Source: Nocardiopsis sinuspersici (GTDB lineage: Bacteria > Actinomycetota > Actinomycetes > Streptosporangiales > Streptosporangiaceae). From it: DNA of 64,000 nucleotides. Below, in pieces: positions 1 to 10,588 of this stretch. Numbering within the stretch: the stretch's first letter is position 1; every line of letters starts with the position of its first letter. A program made the position numbers and the translations under genes. Location: NCBI GenBank assembly GCA_008638415.1, contig VWVT01000004.1:124001-188000 (forward strand), read 5' to 3'. The notes beneath the pieces were generated by a model, which worked only from the letters and a program-made list of their open reading frames with translations, ran no database searches and was not told where the DNA came from.

Positions 1-343
1 CCCACACGACGAAGAAGAACGCCGGGGCGAACCCGAAGCTGATCACGTCGGCCAGGTTGTCCAGCTCGGCGCCCATGCCGCTGCCGCCCAGCCTGCGGGC
101 CACCCGGCCGTCGAGCACGTCCAGCGCCGCCGCGACCAGCATCAGGCCCACCACCGTGGCCATGGCCGTGCGCGGCAGCGGGCCGGCGATCCCGGCGGCC
201 GCGTGCGCGGACTGGGCCGACATGAGCGCCCACACCGCCAGGAAGCCGCACAGGGCGTTGCCGAGGGTGAGGTAGTCGGCCGGCCCCAGGCGGAGCCTGA
301 GGGGCTCCTCCTCAGGGGCGGAGACGGCGTGTCCGGCCGCCAC
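1..343 (-). CDS. pssA: CDP-diacylglycerol--serine O-phosphatidyltransferase, N-terminal part (cut by window edge)
   Basis: Membrane enzyme that joins serine to CDP-diacylglycerol to make phosphatidylserine, the substrate of the Psd encoded just upstream. The first 114 residues are visible and the rest lies beyond base 1. The CDP-alcohol phosphotransferase signature is complete: D75, D78-G79, A82-R83, G91, D95 and D99. Hydrophobic stretches near residues 25-45 and 57-75 look like membrane helices. The start is a GTG with GAGGGG a few bases upstream. It lies 7 bp behind the psd stop codon, so the two genes form an operon. The family is clear; the exact alcohol substrate is inferred from the neighbour. 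Confidence 0.9.
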   Translation of the reverse strand, partial: MAAGHAVSAPEEEPLRLRLGPADYLTLGNALCGFLAVWALMSAQSAHAAAGIAGPLPRTAMATVVGLMLVAAALDVLDGRVARRLGGSGMGAELDNLADVISFGFAPAFFFVVW

Positions 344-350
344 GATCCCC

Positions 351-1019
351 TCAGTCGGTGTCAAGACGGGTTTCTCCGGCGCGGACCCCCTGGCCGATCT
401 CCACCGCCGGGGTGATCCCGGCCGGAAGGTAGACGTCGACCCTGGACCCGAACCGGATGAGACCGATCCTCTCGCCTTGCTCGACCTTCTGCCCCGCAGC
501 GAGATACGGGACGATACGCCTGACCATCGCGCCGGCGATTTGAACGACCGTGATCGCACCGATCTCGGTTTCAAGGGTCCAGATGACGCGCTCATTACGC
601 TCGCTGTCCTTGTCGAATGCGGGGCGGAAACCGCCCGGGCGGTGCTCGACGCCTGTCACCACGCCGGCTAGGGGGGCACGGTTGACGTGCACGTTGAGGG
701 GGTTCATGAACACCGCGACCCGTGTGCGCCCGTCGGGCTGGGGGTCGATGCTCTGGACGACGCCGTCAGCCGCGGACAGCACCCGCCCGGTCGCCGGACC
801 ACGCTCGGGGTCGCGGAAGAACCAGGTCATCCCCGCCGCCAGGGCGACCACCGGGACGGCGAGCGCCGTGCGGGCCCGGGAGCCCCGGGCGGCCAGCGCC
901 GCGGCTCCGGCGGCCCCGAGGGCGGGCAGCAGCCACGGAGCCGAGCCCTGGGCCATGCCCCAACGGGGCCGCGCCGCGGGACGGTGGGAAACGGATGAGA
1001 AAGGTGAGTCGTCGGTCAT
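351..1019 (-). CDS. psd: Phosphatidylserine decarboxylase (short type)
   Basis: Decarboxylates phosphatidylserine to phosphatidylethanolamine at the membrane, using a pyruvoyl group made by self-cleavage. The 222-residue product has a hydrophobic segment at about 27-65, a DxxR-type core around FFRDPER and the conserved stretch MNPLNVHVNRAP. Near the C-terminus it has RFGSR (residues 189-193). In this short subfamily the Gly-Ser bond (191/192) is the cleavage site, in place of the LGST of the long E. coli type. Reading upstream is open, but the ATG at 1019 gives the usual family length. It is followed after 7 bp by pssA. Confidence 0.92.
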   Translation of the reverse strand: MTDDSPFSSVSHRPAARPRWGMAQGSAPWLLPALGAAGAAALAARGSRARTALAVPVVALAAGMTWFFRDPERGPATGRVLSAADGVVQSIDPQPDGRTRVAVFMNPLNVHVNRAPLAGVVTGVEHRPGGFRPAFDKDSERNERVIWTLETEIGAITVVQIAGAMVRRIVPYLAAGQKVEQGERIGLIRFGSRVDVYLPAGITPAVEIGQGVRAGETRLDTD

Positions 1020-1273
1020 CAAGCGCTTTCTGCGGGTCGTCGGTTCGCCCGCACACCGGTTACCGCTGTGAGGGTCGGCCCGGGATTCCGGGTCGGATGG
1101 TGGACGGAAAAACCCCGGCGGGCCGGTACTTTTCGCGCCGCGCCCCACGAGCCGACGGGGGTCGGACGTTGGCGCGCTGAAGGTGATTATCCCCGATACC
1201 GCCGCGGGTGGACCGCGGTCGCACGATGGTACGCCCCCGCGGACGCGCGTGCGGCACCAGGATCGTACGACAC

Positions 1274-1717
1274 CTACTCCTCGGGTTCCAGGGTCAGAGC
1301 CACGGAGTTGATGCAGTACCGGGCGTCGGTGGGCGTGGCGTAGCCCTCGCCGTGGAAGACGTGGCCCAGGTGGGAGTCGCAGGTGGCGCACCGCACCTCG
1401 GTACGCGCCATGCCCAGGGAGCGGTCCTCGCGCAGGACGACGGCGTCGGAGTCGGCCGGGTCGTAGAAGCTGGGCCACCCGCAGTGGGAGTCGAACTTCT
1501 CGTCGGAGCGGAACAGCTCGGTCCCGCAGCCCTTGCAACGGTAGACCCCGGTGGTCTTGGTGTCGACGTAGGCGCCGGTCCAGGGTTGCTCCGTGGCCGC
1601 CTGGCGCAGCACCGCGTACTCCTGGGCGCCGAGCCGCTCGCGCCACTCCTGGTCGGTCTGGGGAATGCCCTCGGCCCCGTCTCCGGTGTTCGGGGCCTGG
1701 TCCGCTGAGTCAGCCAT
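1274..1717 (-). CDS. msrB: Peptide-methionine (R)-S-oxide reductase
   Basis: Repairs oxidised proteins by reducing the R-epimer of methionine sulfoxide, normally recycled by thioredoxin. The 147-residue product has the whole SelR/MsrB fold: two zinc-binding CxxC pairs (C61/C64 and C110/C113), the GWPSF motif (80-84), the HLGHVF stretch and the catalytic cysteine C135 in RYCINS. The first 20 residues are an acidic, probably disordered extension. It stands alone, with 254 bp to psd downstream and a divergent membrane-protein gene 204 bp upstream. Confidence 0.95.
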   Translation of the reverse strand: MADSADQAPNTGDGAEGIPQTDQEWRERLGAQEYAVLRQAATEQPWTGAYVDTKTTGVYRCKGCGTELFRSDEKFDSHCGWPSFYDPADSDAVVLREDRSLGMARTEVRCATCDSHLGHVFHGEGYATPTDARYCINSVALTLEPEE

Positions 1718-1921
1718 GGTACGACGCTACCTCGAATCGGGTCAGGATGCCGCCTTGGTGCCTCCCGTGGCGGAACATCTCATATGGCGTGCGTGGCAGG
1801 CGAATCCTCCTTAATAGCCATATACACCTAACTTCACTCGGAATGGCGTTCGGTAACGGAAGCGGGGGGTACGGCTCTAACACAGGGTCAGTGGTCGAAC
1901 CGTGCGCTTGAGGTAGGTGAC

Positions 1922-2353
1922 ATGGCCGTTACAGCTCAACAGGCACTCGGAATAGGCAGACGACCGCTGCGCGTGGGCAGGATCCGCTACGGACTGTGGT
2001 GGCTCGACCAGACGACCGCGGGCGCGCGGTCGCGGATACGGGCCGTCATGGACGGGGTGGTCCTCGCGGGCCGCGAGGTGCGCTGGGCCACCGAACTCAG
2101 CGTCCGCACCACGGTCTCGCAGATCGACTACGCCAGGCCGGGCCCCTGGAGCGACCGCAGACTGCTGCTGTGCGCCACGGCTTTGGCCGTGGGCGCGTTG
2201 GCGGTCGCGCTCGTCCTGGGGTTCGGTGTGGCGCACTGGGTGATGACCGAGTCGGGCTCCCTGCCCTTCGCCGCCGCGGGCGCGCTGGCGGTGGGACTCG
2301 TGCTCCTGCCGTTGGCGTACCTGGTGTTCGCCTCCAGACGAGGCGGTCACTGA
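1922..2353 (+). CDS. Small membrane protein of unknown function
   Basis: I do not recognise this 143-residue protein. The N-terminal 80 residues are basic and soluble-looking. Two strong hydrophobic helices follow (about 80-104 and 112-134), and a short positive tail (SRRGGH) suggests the C-terminus is cytoplasmic. The ATG is preceded by GAGGTAGGTGA at good ribosome-binding distance. It is transcribed alone, divergent from msrB, and is followed by a strong hairpin terminator at 2369-2398. No catalytic motif is visible. Confidence 0.7.
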   Translation: MAVTAQQALGIGRRPLRVGRIRYGLWWLDQTTAGARSRIRAVMDGVVLAGREVRWATELSVRTTVSQIDYARPGPWSDRRLLLCATALAVGALAVALVLGFGVAHWVMTESGSLPFAAAGALAVGLVLLPLAYLVFASRRGGH

Positions 2354-2368
2354 GTCGGTCCGAGAAGG

Positions 2369-2398
2369 GGGAGGGGCGCCGGGAACGGCGCCCCTCCC
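2369..2398. terminator. Hairpin terminator after the small membrane protein gene
   Basis: A perfect 13-bp stem (2369-2381 with 2386-2398) closes on a GGAA tetraloop. There is no U-tract, which is common for actinomycete terminators. It lies between convergent genes (the membrane protein and the GntR regulator) and may serve both. Confidence 0.8.
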
Positions 2399-2486
2399 GT
2401 TGCCGACGGCGACCCGGACGCGGGGAACGGCTTCCGGCCACCGGCTCCCGCGCCGCGCCGCCGGGGGCCGGGGCGGGGCACCGGCC

Positions 2487-3275
2487 TCAGGCGTCGAAGT
2501 CGTAGCTCAGGACGTACGCCGAGCCGTCCATGGTGATCTCGTTGAACTCCACCGGACGGCGCTCGGCGGTCAACGCGGTGCGCGCCACGTCCAGTACCGG
2601 GGTCCCGGGCACCAGTTCCAGCTCCTCGCTCTCCTCGGGGGTGGGCATGCGCACCCGGATCTCCTCGGTGAAGTGGGCCGGTGCCTGTCCCAGCTCGGCC
2701 AGGCGCGCGTAGATCCCTCCCGGGCCGCTGTCGTGCTCCCGGACGCGCAGGGCCGCCGAGGACCCCCCACCGCTCTCCAGGACGTCCAGGGGCAGGTGCG
2801 AGACCGCGTTCTGCACCGGTCGGCCGTCCACCAGGTAGCGGCGCGAGCGCCGCAGCACGCCGGCTCCCTCGGCCAGTTCCAGCGCGCGCGCCACGTGCTC
2901 CTCGGGCACGGCCTCGTCCACGCGCAGGCGGTCCACCTCGTACTCCCGGTCCTCGCTGTCGGTCTGCCAGATCGCGCGCCCGCCGCCCCACAGTTCCTTG
3001 GACAGGCGAAGGGCCCCGTGTCTTCGTACGGGCCGGAACAGGCGCACGTAGACGCCCGAGCCGCGCACGGCCACGGCCAGGCCCTCGTTGATCAGTACGG
3101 AGAGCGCCTGCCTCGCGGTCGCCCGTGCGACGCCGTGGCTTTCCATGAGAGCGTTCTCCCCGGGCAGGCGGTCGCCGTCGGCGTACCGTCCGGAGCGGAT
3201 CTGCCCGCGTAGTTCCTCGGCTATCTCGCGATAGACCGGAGGGGATCCGTTTTCGGACGTCGGCACCACGTTCAT
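2487..3275 (-). CDS. GntR-family transcriptional regulator (HutC/UTRA type)
   Basis: DNA-binding regulator of 262 residues. A winged helix-turn-helix fills about 13-80, with the GntR hallmarks PVYREIAEELRGQI, GDRLPGE and ARATARQAL. A UTRA effector-binding domain covers about 95-260, containing the typical EEIRVRMPTPEE and PVEFNEI stretches. The ATG at 3275 puts the HTH at the usual distance from the N-terminus; the open frame upstream has no GntR similarity. UTRA regulators usually bind sugars, amino acids or their phosphates, but the ligand cannot be read here. No obvious target gene is adjacent. Confidence 0.88.
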   Translation of the reverse strand: MNVVPTSENGSPPVYREIAEELRGQIRSGRYADGDRLPGENALMESHGVARATARQALSVLINEGLAVAVRGSGVYVRLFRPVRRHGALRLSKELWGGGRAIWQTDSEDREYEVDRLRVDEAVPEEHVARALELAEGAGVLRRSRRYLVDGRPVQNAVSHLPLDVLESGGGSSAALRVREHDSGPGGIYARLAELGQAPAHFTEEIRVRMPTPEESEELELVPGTPVLDVARTALTAERRPVEFNEITMDGSAYVLSYDFDA

Positions 3276-3322
3276 CCTCTCGGCCGGGGGGCCAGGCCGG
3301 TAAGCCCCGTCAATGCGATGTG

Positions 3323-3338
3323 CCACTGTGTCCAGTGG
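3323..3338. promoter_or_regulatory. Palindrome upstream of the GntR gene, possible autoregulatory operator
   Basis: CCACTG-TGTC-CAGTGG is a perfect 6+6 inverted repeat, 48 bp upstream of the regulator's ATG. It is not the classic GTnTAnAC GntR half-site, so the link to this regulator rests on position only. Confidence 0.35.
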
Positions 3339-3453
3339 GGGGTGTTTCCAGATGGAGGGCACACCTCGGGTATGTCCGGTTGCGGGATGGTTCATGCGTG
3401 GTTGTGGGGTGGCCGAAATCGACCGGTTACCGCAGAATCCCCGGTAGGCGTCC

Positions 3454-4263
3454 CTATTCCCTGAGGTAACGCGCGAACAGGCTCCCCTCGGCCTCCAACA
3501 GGTGCGCCATGCGCACGGGCGTGCTCTGGGCGGAGGCGTGGTCCGGTGCTCCGGGGGTGTCCGGTCCCCCCGCGACGATGCGCGGCGCACCCGATCCCAG
3601 CAGGTGGGGGCTCAGTGTGAGGCACAGGTCGTCCAACAGCCCGGCCGCCACGAACTCCGCCAGCAGGTGCGGCCCGCCCTCGGTCAGCACCCGGTACAGC
3701 CCGCGCTCGGCCAGGCCGTTCACCACGTGCGCGGGCGTCACCGAGGCCCCGTCGATCACCACGACCTCGGCGTGCTCGGCCACCTCGCGGCGGCGCTGCT
3801 CGGGGGAGTCCGTCGTGGTGAACACCAGGGTGCGCGCGTCCTCGGGGGCCTCCGTCAGCAGCTGCTCGGGCAGGCCGAGCGAGCGGGACACCACCGCCAC
3901 GGCCGGGGTGCTCGGACGCCCGGTGCGCAGGCCGTCCCACGTCCTGCGGGCGCGGACCGGCCCGTACCCCTCCAGGCGCACCGTGGCCGCGCCCACCAGC
4001 ACCACGTCGCACAGGCCGCGCAGTACGCCCATCACCTTGCGGTCGGGTGAGGAGGACAGCTCCCTGGTGCGCCCGGAGGGGCCGACGGCGCCGCCGTCCG
4101 CGCTGGCCACCATGTTGGCGCGTACCCAGGGCCGGTGCAGGACCTCGGGGTAGGCGTAGGCGGCGGCCAGGTCCACGTCCGTGCCGCCGGGGGAGGGCAG
4201 CAGCTCACGGAAGGCGATGGGAGCGGCGGGGGTGTCCGTGCCGCCGGTGTGTGTACTCGACAT
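3454..4263 (-). CDS. Pyrimidine reductase family protein (RibD C-terminal domain)
   Basis: A 269-residue NADPH-dependent reductase of the RibD_C / dihydrofolate-reductase-like fold. Motifs seen include NMVASADGG (about residues 49-57), VGAATVRLEGYGP and the late TEGGPHLLAE and LSPHLLGSG stretches. In riboflavin synthesis this domain reduces the ribosylamino-pyrimidine, but here it stands alone, without the deaminase half and without other rib genes nearby. The function may therefore be a different reductase reaction. The ATG at 4263 follows a short leader. The next gene upstream, glgX, is separated by a strong terminator. Confidence 0.8.
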   Translation of the reverse strand: MSSTHTGGTDTPAAPIAFRELLPSPGGTDVDLAAAYAYPEVLHRPWVRANMVASADGGAVGPSGRTRELSSSPDRKVMGVLRGLCDVVLVGAATVRLEGYGPVRARRTWDGLRTGRPSTPAVAVVSRSLGLPEQLLTEAPEDARTLVFTTTDSPEQRRREVAEHAEVVVIDGASVTPAHVVNGLAERGLYRVLTEGGPHLLAEFVAAGLLDDLCLTLSPHLLGSGAPRIVAGGPDTPGAPDHASAQSTPVRMAHLLEAEGSLFARYLRE

Positions 4264-4352
4264 GGTCACACAGCGTAGGCGGTGGGGGAGGCCGTGCCGA
4301 GGAGGGGGGACGCGAGCCGGGTCGCGTCCCCCTCCGGCGGACCCTTCGGGCC

Positions 4353-4387
4353 GCCCCGGCCGTTCCCGAGGCGGGAGCGGCCGGGGC
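4353..4387 (-). terminator. Hairpin terminator downstream of glgX
   Basis: A 15-base stem with one mismatch (4353-4367 with 4373-4387) and a 5-base loop lies 20 bp past the glgX stop codon. It separates glgX from the following reductase gene. Confidence 0.7.
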
Positions 4388-4406
4388 GCGCCGACGCCCG
4401 GCGCCC

Positions 4407-6569
<2,163 letters not shown>

Positions 6570-6927
6570 AGGCGTTGTCAGTCTCTTGGAGTCGGGCCTT
6601 CGGAAGGTCGGCCCGGTCCGCGTGTCCTCCCCGGTCGGGAAGGCTCCCACGGGCCCGCTCCCCGTCCGAAGGCGTGCGGTCGTGTTTGTAACGACTTCTT
6701 TCTTCCGCTCCAACGGCCGAAGTATGCCGATCCGGCCGATGATCATTCATCGGCTGTCCCTTTTTGAGGGCTGTCGCTGGAATTATCAGGGTTAAGGGTG
6801 GTAATCGGTATTAGTAGAGTTCGAGGATTTCGTCCGGCGCACGGGCCGGTCCGCGGCGCGTGGGTGAGGGGACCCGGGCCGCGGCACACCGCCGCGGACC
6901 CCTCCGCCGGGAGGGGCCCGCCTCCGG
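6570..6927. other. Intergenic region between the AidB-like gene and glgX
   Basis: No gene is visible in these 358 bp. The side near glgX (6680-6830) is distinctly less GC-rich than its surroundings and probably holds the glgX promoter, although I cannot pick convincing -35/-10 boxes. The part near the acyl-CoA dehydrogenase stop codon holds GC-rich inverted repeats, including GGCCGCGG (6877-6884) facing a complementary CCGCGGACC (6892-6900), which may terminate that gene. Confidence 0.5.
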
Positions 6928-8559
6928 TCACCGGTGCGGGCGGGCCCGGTCCAGGATCAACCCGGTGTCCACGCCCCGGGGCAGGGTGCCGAACACGTGC
7001 CCCCACTCGCCGCCCAGGCGCGAGGCCGTGAACGCCTCGGCGACCGGGGTGGGCGCGTGCCGCAGCAGTACCGACGCCTGCAGGGTCAGGGCCATCAGCT
7101 CCACCACCGAACGCGCCCGGTACTGGGCCTCGTCCAGGTCGCCCAGGGACTGCTCCAGCCGCTTGACCGCCGCGTCGTAGTGGTCGTCCACGCCCCCGGC
7201 GGTGCCCAGCTCCGCCAGGAAGGCCTCCAGCGACTCCGGGTTGCGGCCCATCGCGCGCAGCACGTCCAGCGCCGCCACGTTGCCCGAGCCCTCCCAGATG
7301 GAGTTGAGCGGGGAGTCCCGGAACAGCCGGGGCATGCCCGACTCCTCCACGTACCCGTTCCCGCCCAGGCACTCCAGCGCCTCGGCCGCGTGCGCGGGCT
7401 GGCGCTTGGTCACCCAGAACTTGCCCACGGCCACGGCCAGGCGGCGGAAGGCCGCCTCGCCCTCGTCGCCGCGGACCGCGCGGTCCGCGGCACCGGCCAG
7501 GCGGGTCATCAGCGCGGTCGCCGCCTCGGACTCCAGCGCCAGGTCGGCGAGCACGTTGCGCATCAGCGGCTGATCGACCAGTGCTGCGCCGAACGCGCCG
7601 CGGTGCTCGGCGTGGTGCAGGGCGTGCACCACGGCGGCCCGCATGCCCGCCGCCGAACCGATCACGCAGTCCAGCCGGGTGCAGTTGACCATCTCGATGA
7701 TCGTGGGAACCCCCCGGCCGGGCTCGCCGACCAGGTGGGCGACGGCCCCGTCGTACTCCAGCTCCGCCGACGCGTTGGACCTGTTGCCCAGCTTGTCCTT
7801 GAGACGCTGGATGTACAGCGCGTTGCGGCCGCCGTCCTCCAGGACCCGGGGCACCAGGAAGCAGGTCAGCCCCTCGGGCGCCTGGGCCAGGGTGAGGAAG
7901 AGGTCGCTCATCGGCGCCGAGGTGAACCACTTGTGCCCGGTGAGGAGGTGGTGCCCCTCCTTGGTGGGGACCGCGCGCGTGGTGTTGGCGCGCACGTCCG
8001 ACCCGCCCTGCTTCTCGGTCATCGACATGCCCGCGAGGAGGCCGCGCTTGGTGTGGGGGGCACGCAGCCCGAAGTCGTAGGCGCGCGCGGTGAGCAGCGG
8101 CTCGTACCGCCGCGCCAGCTCCGGGGAGTGGCGCAGCGCGGGGACGGCCGCGTAGGTCATCGAGACGGGGCACCCGTGGCCGGCCTCGGGCTGGGACCAC
8201 AGGAAGAACTTGGCGGCACGGGCCACGTGCGCGCCCGCGCGCCCGTCCGCCCACGGCGCGGCGTGCATGCCCTGTTCCACCGCCTGGTCCATGAGCACGT
8301 GGTAGGCGGGCTGGTAGTCGACCTCGTCCACCCGGTGGCCGTAGCGGTCGTGGGTGCGCAGCACCGGCGTGTAGGTGTTGGCGGACTCGCCCCAGGCGCG
8401 CACCCGCTCCGAACCCGCCGCGTCGCCGACCTCGCGCACCTCCGGCTCGGCCCACCCCGCGCCCTCGCGCCGCAGTCCCTCCAGGAGGGCGGGATCGTCA
8501 GCGGCGGCGTAGTCGCCGAGCGGGGGCGCCTGGTTGAACACCTCGTGTGTGGGGGGCAT
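6928..8559 (-). CDS. AidB-like acyl-CoA dehydrogenase family protein
   Basis: FAD flavoprotein of the acyl-CoA dehydrogenase superfamily, 543 residues, longer than the usual 380 because of the N-terminal AidB-type extension. Diagnostic stretches are MSMTEKQGGSDVRANTT (FAD/substrate loop), HKWFTSAP, LECLGGNGYVEE and IWEGSGN near the C-terminal helical domain. E. coli AidB belongs to the alkylation-damage response and binds DNA, but most actinobacterial homologues are uncharacterised and could oxidise branched acyl-CoAs. The gene is alone; a perfect 17-bp palindrome lies about 70 bp upstream of the start, suggesting a local repressor. Confidence 0.88.
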   Translation of the reverse strand: MPPTHEVFNQAPPLGDYAAADDPALLEGLRREGAGWAEPEVREVGDAAGSERVRAWGESANTYTPVLRTHDRYGHRVDEVDYQPAYHVLMDQAVEQGMHAAPWADGRAGAHVARAAKFFLWSQPEAGHGCPVSMTYAAVPALRHSPELARRYEPLLTARAYDFGLRAPHTKRGLLAGMSMTEKQGGSDVRANTTRAVPTKEGHHLLTGHKWFTSAPMSDLFLTLAQAPEGLTCFLVPRVLEDGGRNALYIQRLKDKLGNRSNASAELEYDGAVAHLVGEPGRGVPTIIEMVNCTRLDCVIGSAAGMRAAVVHALHHAEHRGAFGAALVDQPLMRNVLADLALESEAATALMTRLAGAADRAVRGDEGEAAFRRLAVAVGKFWVTKRQPAHAAEALECLGGNGYVEESGMPRLFRDSPLNSIWEGSGNVAALDVLRAMGRNPESLEAFLAELGTAGGVDDHYDAAVKRLEQSLGDLDEAQYRARSVVELMALTLQASVLLRHAPTPVAEAFTASRLGGEWGHVFGTLPRGVDTGLILDRARPHR

Positions 8560-8629
8560 GGCGTCTCCCTTTCCGTTGCTGGTCGCGGGCGGTCGGAGTG
8601 CGGGAATCCTACCTCTGGAGGGACTCGGA

Positions 8630-8646
8630 ACCGAACCCGGTTCGGT
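8630..8646. promoter_or_regulatory. 17-bp perfect palindrome upstream of the AidB-like gene, candidate TetR-type operator
   Basis: ACCGAACCCGGTTCGGT is a perfect 8+1+8 inverted repeat, 71-87 bp before the start codon. Size and symmetry fit a TetR-family dimer site. No TetR gene is adjacent, so the regulator would be encoded elsewhere. Confidence 0.5.
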
Positions 8647-8815
8647 GACACCGTCTCCGCGGGCGCGAGCGCGCCCGGGCCGGGGAACGGCACCCCTGGG
8701 GCCACCGGACGGGGGAGCGTGCGTCCGGACCGGGGTGGAGACCGCCCGCCCCGGACGGAGGAGCCCCGCCGCGGGACCGGCCTCCCGGGGGACGGAGGCG
8801 GCGCCGGCCGACGGA

Positions 8816-9499
8816 TCACGGCCAGAGCAGGCCGCGTTCCCAGGGCGCGTCCGCGTCCTTGCGGGTGTAGTGCAGCCGCGTGTGGCGCCGGTCCGGGTTG
8901 GCCTGCCAGAACTCGACCTCCGTCGGCCGGACCAGGTACAGCCCCCAGTCCTCGGGCACCAGTCCGGGGTCGCGCTCCAGTCTCTCCCGGCCCTCGTCCG
9001 CCGCCCGGTCGATGTCGGCCGGGTCGGACAGGGGCTCGCTCTGCCGTCCGTGCAGGCCGGCCACCCGGGACTCCAGCGGCCGTGCCAGGTAGTCGGCGGC
9101 GCACCGCTCCGGACTCGCCGGCTCCGCCCGGCCGCGCACCCGTACCTGGCGCCCCTGCGCGCCCCAGTAGAAGAGCAGCGCGGCGTTGGGGTTGCCGGCC
9201 AGGTCCCGCCCCTTGCGCGAGGTGGTCGTGGTGGCGAACCACCAGCCCTCGGGCGTGAAGTCCTTCATGATCACCACCCGTGCCGACGGCGCCCCAGCCC
9301 CGTCCACGGTGGTGACCGCCATCGCGTGCGGTTCGGACACCCCGTCACGGAGCGCGGCGGTGAACCACTCCAGGAACAGCTCCGCCGGATCCTCGGGCGC
9401 CGCACCCGGATCGAAGTCCGGCATCCTCCCGGCGAACACCGGCAGCCCCCGCAACAGGTCGCGGATACCGTCCCGCACCGACCTCGGCTCCTCCGACAC
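8816..9499 (-). CDS. pdxH: Pyridoxamine 5'-phosphate oxidase
   Basis: FMN enzyme that oxidises pyridoxine/pyridoxamine 5'-phosphate to pyridoxal phosphate. The 227-residue product shows the FMN-binding stretch ARVVIMKDF...WWFATTTTSRKG, followed by NPNAALLFYW. The C-terminal dimerisation domain has VEFWQ and the typical substrate-binding RHTRLHYTR near the end. The GTG at 9499 has a GGGGG ribosome-binding stretch a few bases upstream and gives the normal length. It is the last gene of a minus-strand run behind the sulfur cluster, but a gap of 188 bp argues for its own promoter. Confidence 0.93.
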   Translation of the reverse strand: MSEEPRSVRDGIRDLLRGLPVFAGRMPDFDPGAAPEDPAELFLEWFTAALRDGVSEPHAMAVTTVDGAGAPSARVVIMKDFTPEGWWFATTTTSRKGRDLAGNPNAALLFYWGAQGRQVRVRGRAEPASPERCAADYLARPLESRVAGLHGRQSEPLSDPADIDRAADEGRERLERDPGLVPEDWGLYLVRPTEVEFWQANPDRRHTRLHYTRKDADAPWERGLLWP

Positions 9500-9687
9500 G
9501 GTCAACCCCCATGGTTCGTGGACCGGCGGTGTCCGTCCGGAGCACCGCGTCCTTCGATTCTTCTGGGCCGCGACGGTCCGGGGCAAGGTGCTTTTCGGGG
9601 TTGTGGACAAGGATGCGGGCCGAGAGGGGCGGACGGGTCCGGGCCGCCGTCCCCGAGCGCACCTTCGCGGCGCCTTCCCGGAGTGCC

Positions 9688-10515
9688 TCAGCCGGTCCTG
9701 GCGGCGTGCCCCGCGGCCACAGCGGCGTCGTAGCGGTCCAGCACCACGCGGGCCAGCTCGGGTGCGTCCCCCAGAGCCTCCGACACCGTCCACGCGCCCG
9801 CCTCCAGCGACCGGGCGCGCACCCGGTCGGCGAAGAACCCCGGCGCCAGCAGGTAGGTCGCCACGGCCACCCGTGAGGCCCCCCGCCCGCGCAGGGCGGC
9901 CACCGCCTCCCCGGGACCGGGCGCCGCGGCGGACGCGTACGCGGCCACGACCTCACGCCAGGGGCCGCGCCGGGCCAGCTCCGCCGCCATCGCGGCCACG
10001 GTCGCGTTCGCCTCCGGATCGCTGGAGCCGGCCGACGCCAGTACCAGGGCCGTGTCCGGGCCGGGCCGTACCCCGGCCTCCGCCAGGCGCCGCTCCACCG
10101 CGTCCGTCAGCAGCGGGTGCGGGCCCAGGGTGCGGGCGTAGTGCACGCGCAGCCAGGGACCGCGCTCACGCGCGTCCGCGAGCACCCCCGGCAGGTCCAC
10201 CTTGCTGTGGTAGGCCGCCGTCAGCAGCGCCGGCAGCACCACCGCCTCGCCGGCGCCGCGGGCGGCCAGCTCATCCAGGGCCTCCTCCGCGCTGGGCGCC
10301 ACGTGGTCCAGGTAGGACACGCGCACGTCCAGTCCCGGACGCAGCGCCCGCACCCGTTCGAACACCGCCGACACGGCCGCCGCCGACCTCGGGTCCGCGC
10401 TCCCGTGCGCCACCGCCAGCAGGGGCACGTCCCCCTCCGGCGGCCCCTCCGACGGCCCGCCGTGCGCATCGACGCGCGTCCCGCCGTGCGGTGCCGTGCT
10501 CCTGTCCGCCGTCAT
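9688..10515 (-). CDS. Sirohydrochlorin chelatase (CbiX-type ferrochelatase)
   Basis: Inserts iron into sirohydrochlorin to finish siroheme, the prosthetic group of the sulfite reductase encoded upstream. The 275-residue protein consists of two CbiX-like halves. The first keeps VAHGSADPRS (active-site His near residue 37) and LPALLTAAYHSKVDLP. The second half has the related ASAGSSDPEAN, in which the first histidine is replaced. The ATG is preceded by AGGTGA. It sits 73 bp after cysH on the same strand, so it is probably cotranscribed. Cobalt insertion cannot be excluded from sequence alone, but the neighbourhood favours siroheme. Confidence 0.85.
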   Translation of the reverse strand: MTADRSTAPHGGTRVDAHGGPSEGPPEGDVPLLAVAHGSADPRSAAAVSAVFERVRALRPGLDVRVSYLDHVAPSAEEALDELAARGAGEAVVLPALLTAAYHSKVDLPGVLADARERGPWLRVHYARTLGPHPLLTDAVERRLAEAGVRPGPDTALVLASAGSSDPEANATVAAMAAELARRGPWREVVAAYASAAAPGPGEAVAALRGRGASRVAVATYLLAPGFFADRVRARSLEAGAWTVSEALGDAPELARVVLDRYDAAVAAGHAARTG

Positions 10516-10588
10516 CGTCACCTCGCCTCGTCCCCGTACGCCCGTGCCCTGCCGCGGGCGGGCCCGTGAGCCCGCCCGCGGCGAGTGC

